A stretch of 21,793 nt of DNA from assembly GCA_031368215.1 (NCBI GenBank), contig JANLRD010000188.1, positions 1 through 21,793 of the forward strand. Direction: 5' to 3'. Positions 14,784 through 21,005 of the stretch are shown one piece after another. Source of the DNA: JANLQX01 sp031368215. Lineage in GTDB: Bacteria; Actinomycetota; Acidimicrobiia; Acidimicrobiales; JANYDT01. Position 1 is the first letter of the stretch. The number at the start of each line of letters is the position of its first letter. A program made the position numbers and the translations under genes. The notes below the pieces were generated by a model that made no database searches, had not been told where the DNA came from, and saw nothing but the letters and a program-made list of their open reading frames with translations.

Positions 14784-16841
14784 ATGGACCCCAGCACAGC
14801 CGAGAACCCCCTGCTCCAGGACTGGACCGGTCCTCTGGCGCTCCCCCCGTTCGCGGCGATCACGGCCGAGCACGTCGAACCGGCGCTCAGCCACGCCATG
14901 GCGCTCCACCTCGCCGAGGTCGACGCGATCGCCGACAACCCCGACGAGCCGAACTTCTCGAACACCTGCCTGGCCTTCGACCGCTGCGGTGCGGTCCTGG
15001 GTGCCGTCGGCGGCGTGTTCGGCAACCTCTGCTCGGCGGAGACGAGTCCCGCTCTGCAGGCCGTCGAACGAGCGATGGCGCCACGCCTCGCCGCTCATGA
15101 CGCGACGATCTCGCTACACGCCGGCGTGTTCGCCCGGATCGATGCCCTGCACCGCCGGATCGACTCGCTCGGTCTCACCGACGTTGAAGAACGCCTGCTC
15201 CAACGCCAGCACCTCGACTTCGTACGCGGCGGTGCGATGCTCTCGGGCGAGGCCCGCGTCCGGGTCGGGGCGCTCGCCGAAGAGTTGGCCACGCTGCAGA
15301 CCCAGTTCGCCCAAAACGTGCTGGCCGACGAGACCGACTGGCATCTCGAGCTCCCCAACGACGCCAATCGCGCCGGCCTCCCCGACTGGCTGCTGGCCGC
15401 GGCGCGCAGTGCGGCGCGCGACGCCGGATTGGCCGACGGCACCCACATCATCACCCTCTCCCGATCGCTCATCGTGCCATTCCTGGAGACGTCGAAGCGC
15501 CGCGATCTCCGCGAGATCGCATTCGCCGCGTGGATGCGGCGGGGCGAGAACGGCGGGAGCTCCGACAACCGTCAGCTGATCACCGACATCCTCCTCCGGC
15601 GCCGGGAACTCGCATCACTTCACGGGTATGCGAACTTCGCCGAGTTCCAGACCGACGACATGATGGCCAAGACACCGGCCGCGGTCGCCAAGCTGCTGAA
15701 CGCCGTGTGGGTCCCCGCACGAGCGGCGGCTCTCGCCGAGCAGGAGCAGCTGGGCGAACTGGCGCGCCGCGATGGCAACACCGACTTCCAGGCGTGGGAC
15801 TGGCGCTACTACGCCGAAGCGATGCGGAGCACGACCTTCGACCTGCACGACGACGAGGTAAAGCCGTACTTCGCCCTGGATCGGGTCCTCGAAGCAGCAT
15901 TCGACTGTGCCGGACGCCTCTTCGGGATCCGCTTCACCGAACGGCCCGACATCGCGACGTACCACCCCGACGTCCGTACCTTCGAGGTGAGGGGCGGCGA
16001 CGACCAGGTGATCGGCGTGTTCCTCTCCGACAACTTCGCCCGACCGACCAAGCGCAGCGGCGCTTGGATGTCGTCCTACCGTCTGCGCGCTGACTATCTC
16101 GACGGTGAGCTCGCCCTCCCGGTGATCGCGAACCACAACAACTTCGCGAAAGCCGAGAGCGGACCGACGCTCCTCAGCATCGATGACGGCCGCACGCTGT
16201 TCCACGAGTTCGGGCATGGGCTCCACGGCCTCCTCTCGGCCTCGCCGTTCCATCGTCTCGCCGGCACGAACGTCCTGCGCGACTTCGTCGAGCTGCCCTC
16301 GCAGCTCTACGAGCACTGGCTCCTCGAACCCGGGGTGCTCCGCCGCCACGCTCGCCACGTGGAGACCGGTGAGACCATTCCCGATGAGCTTGTCGACCGT
16401 GTCCGGCGCGCGGCCCAGTTCAACCAGGGCTTTGCCACCGTCGAGTACACCTCATGCGCGCTGCTCGACCTGGCGCTCCACCAAGAAAGCGATCCGGCCG
16501 CCATCGACATCGCCGAGTTCGAGCGCTCACGACTCGCCGAGCTCGGCATGCCTCCGTCGATGGTCATGCGCCACCGGCTCCCCCAGTTCCTCCATCTGTT
16601 CTCGAGCTCGTCGTATGCCTCGGCGTACTACGTGTACTTGTGGGCGGAGGTGCTCGACGCTGACGCCCACGATGCGTTCGTCGAGGCCGGCGACCCGTTC
16701 GACGCGGCCACTGCGGAGCGTCTGGGCCGCTTCATCTACTCGTCGGGCAACACCATCGAACCGGGCGAGGCGTATCGATCGTTCCGTGGACGCGATGCCG
16801 GCATCGAACCGCTTCTGCGAGGTCGAGGCCTCCTCGTCTGA
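14784..16841 (+). CDS. dcp: M3 family zinc metallopeptidase, peptidyl-dipeptidase Dcp-like
   Basis: This 685-residue cytoplasmic zinc peptidase is the usual length for the M3A family (E. coli Dcp and OpdA are about 680). The N-terminus NPLLQDWTGPLALPPFAAI and the segment PNFSNTCLAFDRCG match Dcp-type enzymes. The zinc site is HEFGH at residues 474-478, with the third ligand Glu503 in RDFVELPSQ. Downstream, SYASAYYVYLWAEVLDADA carries the Tyr cluster that binds peptide substrates. The phrase GTNVLRDFVELPSQLYEHW is closer to Dcp (which removes C-terminal dipeptides) than to oligopeptidase A as I recall them, but the two cannot be fully separated by eye. There is no signal peptide. A general role in peptide recycling is likely. 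Confidence 0.9.
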   Translation: MDPSTAENPLLQDWTGPLALPPFAAITAEHVEPALSHAMALHLAEVDAIADNPDEPNFSNTCLAFDRCGAVLGAVGGVFGNLCSAETSPALQAVERAMAPRLAAHDATISLHAGVFARIDALHRRIDSLGLTDVEERLLQRQHLDFVRGGAMLSGEARVRVGALAEELATLQTQFAQNVLADETDWHLELPNDANRAGLPDWLLAAARSAARDAGLADGTHIITLSRSLIVPFLETSKRRDLREIAFAAWMRRGENGGSSDNRQLITDILLRRRELASLHGYANFAEFQTDDMMAKTPAAVAKLLNAVWVPARAAALAEQEQLGELARRDGNTDFQAWDWRYYAEAMRSTTFDLHDDEVKPYFALDRVLEAAFDCAGRLFGIRFTERPDIATYHPDVRTFEVRGGDDQVIGVFLSDNFARPTKRSGAWMSSYRLRADYLDGELALPVIANHNNFAKAESGPTLLSIDDGRTLFHEFGHGLHGLLSASPFHRLAGTNVLRDFVELPSQLYEHWLLEPGVLRRHARHVETGETIPDELVDRVRRAAQFNQGFATVEYTSCALLDLALHQESDPAAIDIAEFERSRLAELGMPPSMVMRHRLPQFLHLFSSSSYASAYYVYLWAEVLDADAHDAFVEAGDPFDAATAERLGRFIYSSGNTIEPGEAYRSFRGRDAGIEPLLRGRGLLV

Positions 16842-16848
16842 CCCGTAG

Positions 16849-16884
16849 GCGAACGGGTATTCGACGAACGGAACAGTTGTTCGC
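16849..16884 (+). promoter_or_regulatory. Two LexA/SOS-like boxes, 20 bp apart, over the nuclease promoter
   Basis: Compared with the mycobacterial LexA consensus TCGAAC-N4-GTTCGA, GCGAACGGGTATTCGA at 16849-16864 matches 10 of 12 specified bases. CGGAACAGTTGTTCGC at 16869-16884 matches 9 of 12 and contains the perfect core GAAC-N4-GTTC (16871-16882). Their centres are exactly 20 bp apart, about two helical turns, on one DNA face. The right box ends one base before the TAGGCT -10 box, and the left covers the -35 area. TAGGCGAAC (16846-16854) and GTTCGCCTA (16879-16887) are also perfect inverted repeats. Binding of LexA here would block the promoter. Confidence 0.6.
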
Positions 16885-16885
16885 C

Positions 16886-16891
16886 TAGGCT
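16886..16891 (+). promoter_or_regulatory. -10 box of the leaderless nuclease promoter
   Basis: TAGGCT is followed by seven bases and GTG at 16899. There is no ribosome binding site. The -35 region has no clear hexamer and is occupied by the SOS-like boxes. Confidence 0.55.
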
Positions 16892-16898
16892 CCGTTTG

Positions 16899-18626
16899 GT
16901 GGGGGTCCGAACCGCAACACCGAGCAGCCGGCGAGCCACCTTCGGGCAGCAGTCGCTCGATGATCTCGGGACGCCCCTCTCCCACGTCACGTTCGTGGTG
17001 ATCGACCTCGAGACGACCGGAGCGTCCCCACGCGATTGCGCCATCACCGAGGTCGCCGCCGCTCGATACGAGGGCGGCGTCTGCACCGGGACGTTCTCCA
17101 CCCTCGTCAATCCCGGTGTCGAGATCCCTCCCTTCATCACCTACCTGACCGGCATCACCGAGTCGATGATCGGTCCGGCGCCGCGCATCGAAGGGGTGCT
17201 CCCGGCGCTGCTCGAGTTCATCGGCGGTGCGGTGCTCGTCGGCCACAACGTCCGCTTCGACATCGCGTTCCTCGACGCCGCGCTCCGCGCGCACGACTAT
17301 CCGACGCTCTCGCATCGGCGCATCGATACCTGCTCGCTCGCTCGCCGGCTCGTGCGTTCCGAGGTCGCCAACTGCAAGCTCGGAACGCTGGCGGCTCACT
17401 TCGCGTTCGCCCACCAGCCGACGCACCGGGCCCTGGCCGACGTGCGCGCGACTGCGGATCTGCTGTTCTTCCTGCTCGAGCGCGCCGCCGGATACGGCGT
17501 CCTCGGCCTCGACGATCTGAGTGAGCTCCCGGCAATCAATCGCCACCCCCAGGCCCACAAGCTCGCCCTCACCAACCATCTCCCGCGGCGGCCCGGCGTC
17601 TACGTGTTCCGCGACCGCGGTGGCACGATCATCTACGTCGGCAAGGCCACGAATCTGCGGGCCCGCGTCCGGAGTTACTTCTCCACCGACGATCGCCGCA
17701 AGATCGGACCGATGCTCGAGATCCTCCACCGGATCGACCATGTCGAGTGCACCACGGCCTTCGAAGCCGCAGTGCTGGAGGTCCGACTGATCCAGCGGGA
17801 ACTCCCGCGGTTCAACCGGCAGGCGAAACTCTGGACACAGTATGCGTACATACGGATTGCGGTGCATGGTCCGAAGTACACGATCACCACGACCCGCGAC
17901 GCGAACCTTACCGACGCCCGCTACCTCGGGCCTTTTTCGTCACTGGTCGCCGCCCGTGTCGCCGCCGCAGCCCTCAAGGAGGCGGCCGTCTGCCACGATG
18001 TCGACGGGCCCCAGCTCCTGCGCCTTCTCGAACGTCCCGACTCGCTGCTCGCCCCGCTCGCCGAGCGCATGATGCGACTCGCCGGCGACGAGGCGTTCGA
18101 GCAGGCGGCACTTCTGCGCGATCGCGCCGGCACGCTCGCCCGGGCGCTTCACCGCCAGCGAGTGGTGGCAGCGCTGCGCGACGCCGGTTGGCTCGAGGTC
18201 GAAGCCGACGGCCGGATCATCCGCATCGACCACGGTCGCATCCGCTTCGGCGACGGACGTGCGGACCCCACCCGGGCACCCGGTCGAGACGCGCCCATCC
18301 CCCGCAATCTCGTGGACGAACTCTCGCTGGTGGCCACCTGGCTCCTCCGTCGCAACCCCACCAGTCGGATCAGGCATGCCGACGGGGGCCTGTCGTGGCC
18401 GCTCCACGCTCCGCCACGCTTCGAGATCAGACAGCCCCGCAACGACGGAGCAGACAAACAACTCAAACGCGCGCCGACCGCGCCGCCGGCACCGCTCCAG
18501 CCGTCTGCTGGGCGACGCGACGCTCGGGTCAGCCCGCCGGCTCGGCCAGCTCGCGGGTCAAGCGGACGAGGTCGTCGAGCACCCGGCGGGCCGAGCCGTC
18601 GTCGATCGCCGACTGCGCCAGCCTGA
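16899..18626 (+). CDS. DEDDh exonuclease fused to GIY-YIG (UvrC/Cho-like) nuclease
   Basis: This 575-residue protein resembles mycobacterial Rv2191. Residues 30-200 form a DnaQ-type 3'-5' exonuclease: Exo I VVIDLETTG (Asp36, Glu38), Exo II GHNVRFDIAFLD, Exo III HRALADVRAT (DEDDh type). Residues 225-305 are a GIY-YIG nuclease as in UvrC and Cho: RRPGVYVFRDRGGTIIYVGK, RARVRSYF, and the acidic FEAAVLEVRLIQ. A UVR-like helix pair follows near 390-410 (RMMRLAGDEAFEQAALLRDR). The RNase H-like second nuclease and HhH domains of UvrC are absent, so this would be a single-cut repair nuclease coupled to end trimming. GTG 16899 is chosen by the leaderless promoter; TTG 16896 is the other option. The last 33 codons, a low-complexity basic tail, overlap trpD tail to tail. 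LexA-like boxes suggest DNA damage control. Confidence 0.87.
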   Translation: MGVRTATPSSRRATFGQQSLDDLGTPLSHVTFVVIDLETTGASPRDCAITEVAAARYEGGVCTGTFSTLVNPGVEIPPFITYLTGITESMIGPAPRIEGVLPALLEFIGGAVLVGHNVRFDIAFLDAALRAHDYPTLSHRRIDTCSLARRLVRSEVANCKLGTLAAHFAFAHQPTHRALADVRATADLLFFLLERAAGYGVLGLDDLSELPAINRHPQAHKLALTNHLPRRPGVYVFRDRGGTIIYVGKATNLRARVRSYFSTDDRRKIGPMLEILHRIDHVECTTAFEAAVLEVRLIQRELPRFNRQAKLWTQYAYIRIAVHGPKYTITTTRDANLTDARYLGPFSSLVAARVAAAALKEAAVCHDVDGPQLLRLLERPDSLLAPLAERMMRLAGDEAFEQAALLRDRAGTLARALHRQRVVAALRDAGWLEVEADGRIIRIDHGRIRFGDGRADPTRAPGRDAPIPRNLVDELSLVATWLLRRNPTSRIRHADGGLSWPLHAPPRFEIRQPRNDGADKQLKRAPTAPPAPLQPSAGRRDARVSPPARPARGSSGRGRRAPGGPSRRRSPTAPA

Positions 18627-19623
18627 CGCCTTCGGCGACGTCCGCGGCGAGGCCGGCGGCGAGGAGGCCGGCGCCGGCATTGAGCACCACGATGTCGCGG
18701 TGTGCACCCGGCGTTCCGTCGAGCACCCGGGTGAGCGCGAGCGCGTTGTCGGCCGCCGTACCGCCGAGCAGGTCGGCCGAGGATGCTTTCGTCAGACCGA
18801 CCGACGCCGGGTCGAACACGCTCTCGACGATGCGGCCATCCGAGCCGAGCCGCCACATGGTCGACGTCGTGGTCGTCGTGAGCTCGTCGAGACCGTCATG
18901 GCCGTGGACGAACACCGCGGAGACCGTACCGGCGTCGGCGAGCACGGCCGCCATCTTCGGGGCCATCGACGCATCGGCCACCCCGACGAGCTGGCGGCGG
19001 ACCCGACCGGGGTTGGCGATCGGCCCGAGGAAGTTGAACATGCTGGCCACGCCGAGCTCACGGCGGATCGGCGCAGCATGGCGCATTGCGGGATGGAACC
19101 GCGGGGCGAGACAGAACCCGACGCCGACCTCCTCCACGCAGCGCGCCACCGCCGCCGGGGAGAGCTCGAGCACCACGCCAAGCGCCTCCAGCACATCGGC
19201 CGAGCCGGACTGCGAGCTGGCGGCGCGTCCACCGTGCTTGCACACCACCCCGCCTGCGCCGGCGACAACGAACATCGCCGTCGTCGAGATGTTGATGGAG
19301 TTGCTCCGGTCCCCACCGGTACCGCACGTGCAGATCGCCTTCTCACGCGCGGCGTCCGACAGCGGAACGGGGACCGACACGGCCAGCATCGCCGCCAGGG
19401 CGGCCCCGAGCTCGTGCACCGATTCGCCCTTCGTCCGAAGGCCGATGAGCAGCCCGCCGACCTGGGCGGGCGTGGCCGCTCCTTGGAGGATCTCGCCGAC
19501 TGTGGCCGCGACGACGTCGGCGGGGAGGTCGTGACGCGCGCTCAGCTGGGCGAACACCTCGGGCCAGCCCCCGAATGCGGCCAGGGTGGCGAGCGATTCG
19601 GTCGGGACGGTCGGCGTCGTCAT
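18529..19623 (-). CDS. trpD: Anthranilate phosphoribosyltransferase
   Basis: This 364-residue enzyme joins anthranilate to PRPP, giving phosphoribosyl-anthranilate, the second step of tryptophan synthesis. The PRPP-binding CGTGGDRSNSINIST, the glycine loop KHGGRAASSQSGSADVLEALG-like segment, and NFLGPIANPG are hallmark motifs. Length is slightly above the usual 330-350, mostly from an N-terminal segment of about 15 residues. ATG 19623 follows a TAGCTT hexamer by nine bases. No other trp gene is present, so trpD is detached from any trp operon, as in M. tuberculosis, where it also lies beside an exonuclease/GIY-YIG gene. I found no Trp-rich leader peptide in its upstream region, so attenuation is not indicated. 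Its 3' end overlaps the nuclease gene by 98 bases. Confidence 0.95.
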   Translation of the reverse strand: MTTPTVPTESLATLAAFGGWPEVFAQLSARHDLPADVVAATVGEILQGAATPAQVGGLLIGLRTKGESVHELGAALAAMLAVSVPVPLSDAAREKAICTCGTGGDRSNSINISTTAMFVVAGAGGVVCKHGGRAASSQSGSADVLEALGVVLELSPAAVARCVEEVGVGFCLAPRFHPAMRHAAPIRRELGVASMFNFLGPIANPGRVRRQLVGVADASMAPKMAAVLADAGTVSAVFVHGHDGLDELTTTTTSTMWRLGSDGRIVESVFDPASVGLTKASSADLLGGTAADNALALTRVLDGTPGAHRDIVVLNAGAGLLAAGLAADVAEGVRLAQSAIDDGSARRVLDDLVRLTRELAEPAG

Positions 19624-19632
19624 GCGGTGTTC

Positions 19633-19638
19633 AAGCTA
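19633..19638 (-). promoter_or_regulatory. Probable -10 box of the trpD promoter
   Basis: On the minus strand TAGCTT is followed by nine bases and ATG 19623, giving a leader of two or three bases. No clear -35 box was found. Confidence 0.4.
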
Positions 19639-19669
19639 CAAGGGCGAGCGCCGGGCCGTGCCGAGAATG

Positions 19670-19709
19670 CACAACGGTCCACCGACGTAGGTGTCGATGG
19701 ACCGTTGTG
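19670..19709 (-). terminator. Hairpin between whiB and trpD, candidate terminator of whiB
   Basis: CACAACGGTCCA (19670-19681) pairs perfectly with TGGACCGTTGTG (19698-19709). After one mismatch, four more pairs extend the stem around a loop of about six bases. The strong hairpin lies downstream of the whiB stop and upstream of trpD, both read leftward. There is no T-run on the minus-strand side, which is not unusual in Actinobacteria. It might instead be a dispersed repeat. Confidence 0.5.
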
Positions 19710-19761
19710 TGTGGGAACCGTTCCGAGAGGGCCGACTCCTAAACCTGTTTCTGCGGTCAAC

Positions 19762-19805
19762 CAGCAGAGATACTGCGGGTGAGCAGCAGAGATACTACGG
19801 GTGAG
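19762..19805. repeat. 22-bp tandem direct repeat (two copies, one mismatch)
   Basis: Two back-to-back 22-base units, 19762-19783 and 19784-19805, each begin CAGCAGAGATACT and end CGGGTGAG. They differ at a single base (G in the first, A in the second at unit position 14). They lie between the whiB stop and the trpD promoter, about 125 bases upstream of trpD. Two helical turns per unit would place two bound proteins on the same DNA face. A degenerate third unit may lie just left (CTGCGGTCAACCAG). Confidence 0.75.
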
Positions 19806-19867
19806 ACACCAGGAGTGAGCCGACCCGGGCCCCCAGCCCGATCGACAAGTCCTGGAAGAGTCGTGGT

Positions 19868-20104
19868 TCAGGCAGCCCGGCGACGCTGGCGGATGATCCG
19901 ACGGCGCTCGCGCTCCGTGCAGCCACCCCAGATGCCGTCGCGCTCTCGGGCGATCAGCGCATATTCGAGGCACTGGAGGCGCACGGGGCAATCAGCGCAG
20001 ATCGCCTTCGCCTCGTCGGCATCGTCGTCGGACACCGGGTAGAAGATCTCGGGGTCGACGCCTTTGCACTGACCTTGTTCACGCCAAGCTTGGGATTTCA
20101 TCAT
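19868..20104 (-). CDS. WhiB-family iron-sulfur transcriptional regulator
   Basis: This 78-residue protein has the four Cys that bind a redox- and NO-sensitive [4Fe-4S] cluster: Cys13, Cys36, Cys39 and Cys45 (C-x22-C-x2-C-x5-C). The GIWGG turn (57-61) and the basic tail RERRRIIRQRRRAA for DNA contact follow. CKGVDPEIFYP and LEYAL suggest the WhiB2/WhmD-like branch (development, division), but I would not name it. An extra Cys62 directly after GIWGG is uncommon in the members I know. Two adjacent ATGs (20104, 20101) exist; both give the same core, and the frame runs further upstream without family similarity. A possible -10 TACTCT lies at 20164-20159, giving a leader of about 50 bases. A 20-bp palindrome lies further upstream. 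WhiB proteins are restricted to Actinobacteria and their phages. Confidence 0.93.
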   Translation of the reverse strand: MMKSQAWREQGQCKGVDPEIFYPVSDDDADEAKAICADCPVRLQCLEYALIARERDGIWGGCTERERRRIIRQRRRAA

Positions 20105-20256
20105 GATCAAACCGTCTTTCAACGTTTTCCGGGCGGTGGTCCGGAAAGGGGGGGCCGCAGAGTATTGTTCGTCAGCTTGGGTCCTGTCCAGGGCCTTCAC
20201 CAAATGTTTACCAATCGGCACGGAGAGTGGCTGAAAGTCGCCGGTCGCAACCGAGC

Positions 20257-20276
20257 GGCGTGACAATTGCCACGCC
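20257..20276. promoter_or_regulatory. 20-bp near-perfect palindrome upstream of whiB
   Basis: GGCGTGACAATTGCCACGCC is its own reverse complement except at one position pair. It lies 153 bases upstream of whiB and 124 bases beyond the stop of the rubrerythrin gene. It could be an operator for a dimeric regulator of whiB, or a small hairpin (seven pairs with a six-base loop) ending rubrerythrin transcription. No T-run follows. The rest of the 295-base gap between the two genes shows nothing else I can support. Confidence 0.5.
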
Positions 20277-20399
20277 AACCAGCTACAACATCCGTACGGG
20301 CAGCTTTATTCGTTCTCCATGAGTATCGGATGAATAGGCCGTTTGGTCCAGGGTTCCTTACACAACCCGAACATCTCGGCGGCGTGGACCCGCAGACGG

Positions 20400-20822
20400 T
20401 CACCCGAGGGAGTCGAGGGCCTGCTGGAGGCGCCCGGCCTGGCTTTTCTCGGCCCGGGCGAGCGTCTCGAACCACTCGGAGATCTCGACGAAGCCCTCGT
20501 CGCGGGCAGCCTTGGCGAACGCCGGGTACAGGTCGGTGTAGTCGTAGGTCTCGCCGGCGACCGACGACTTCAGGTTGTCCTCGGTCGACCCGATGGTCAT
20601 GCCGGTGGCCGGGTCCCCTGCGTCGAGGGTTGCCAGGTACTCCAGATGGCCATGCGCGTGGCCGGTCTCGCCATCGGCGATCTTGTGGAACAGGCTGGCG
20701 ACATCGGGGTAGCCCTCGATGTCGGCCTTCTGGGCGAAGTAGAGATAGCGACGGTTCGCCTCGCTCTCTCTGGCGAAGGCCTGCCGGAGGTTTGCTTCGG
20801 TCTTTGTGCCCTTGATGGACAT
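20400..20822 (-). CDS. Rubrerythrin-like diiron protein without rubredoxin domain
   Basis: This 140-residue four-helix protein resembles the erythrin half of rubrerythrin, which reduces hydrogen peroxide at a diiron site; the C-terminal rubredoxin domain is absent. Expected ligands present are Glu19 (ARESEANRRY), Glu52 and His55 (GETGHAHGH), Glu91 (AGETYDYTDLYP) and Glu125. Two positions differ from the D. vulgaris pattern I recall: Asp94 stands in place of the second Glu of the AGExxEY motif, and Gln128 in place of the His of the last ExxH (AEKSQ). The site may therefore be altered. ATG 20822 is preceded by AAGGAT at six bases. A TACTGT -10 box lies at 20924-20919, beside a palindrome. A cation-exchanger-like gene diverges 183 bases away. 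Oxidative stress defence is the likely role. Confidence 0.85.
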   Translation of the reverse strand: MSIKGTKTEANLRQAFARESEANRRYLYFAQKADIEGYPDVASLFHKIADGETGHAHGHLEYLATLDAGDPATGMTIGSTEDNLKSSVAGETYDYTDLYPAFAKAARDEGFVEISEWFETLARAEKSQAGRLQQALDSLG

Positions 20823-20918
20823 GGCGACATCCTTGGTTTTCCGTTTGTCGGCGGGGACAGGTCCTGCGGTCTGCGGCGGCTGCACCCGAGGTGGTTCCGC
20901 CCGCCGGGCTGGCAAACC

Positions 20919-20955
20919 ACAGTAGGTGTTCGACACCGGGGACCGTCGTTCGAAC
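20919..20955 (-). promoter_or_regulatory. Rubrerythrin promoter region with two TTCGA palindromes
   Basis: On the minus strand TACTGT (20924-20919) is a fitting -10 box. Directly upstream lies GGTGTTCGACACC (20925-20937, plus-strand reading), palindromic in its outer five bases. A second palindrome, GTTCGAAC, lies at 20948-20955. Both carry TTCGA followed by ACAC or CACC. They occupy the -10/-35 interval and -35 area, so they are good candidates for operator half-sites of a redox or metal repressor. Confidence 0.45.
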
Positions 20956-21005
20956 ACTCGGCATCCGACCCGGCAGGCATCCCGATTTCGGGGAGACTGA
21001 AGCCG

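Noticed and set aside
16527..17867. 446-codon minus-strand frame opposite the peptidase end and nuclease start
   Set aside because: It crosses a clear promoter region and two real genes, and its translation shows no motif.
17747..19782. Two long plus-strand open frames across the nuclease 3' end and opposite trpD
   Set aside because: Both are Ser/Arg/Ala-rich with no domain similarity, while trpD and the nuclease explain the coding signal.
19624..19867. Tryptophan attenuator or T-box leader for trpD
   Set aside because: No leader peptide with adjacent Trp codons or T-box features is seen, and the trpD promoter appears to lie only nine bases before the start.
20948..20955. GTTCGAAC considered as a third SOS box
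   Set aside because: The half-sites are in the wrong order: the LexA consensus needs GAAC-N4-GTTC, not GTTC directly followed by GAAC.
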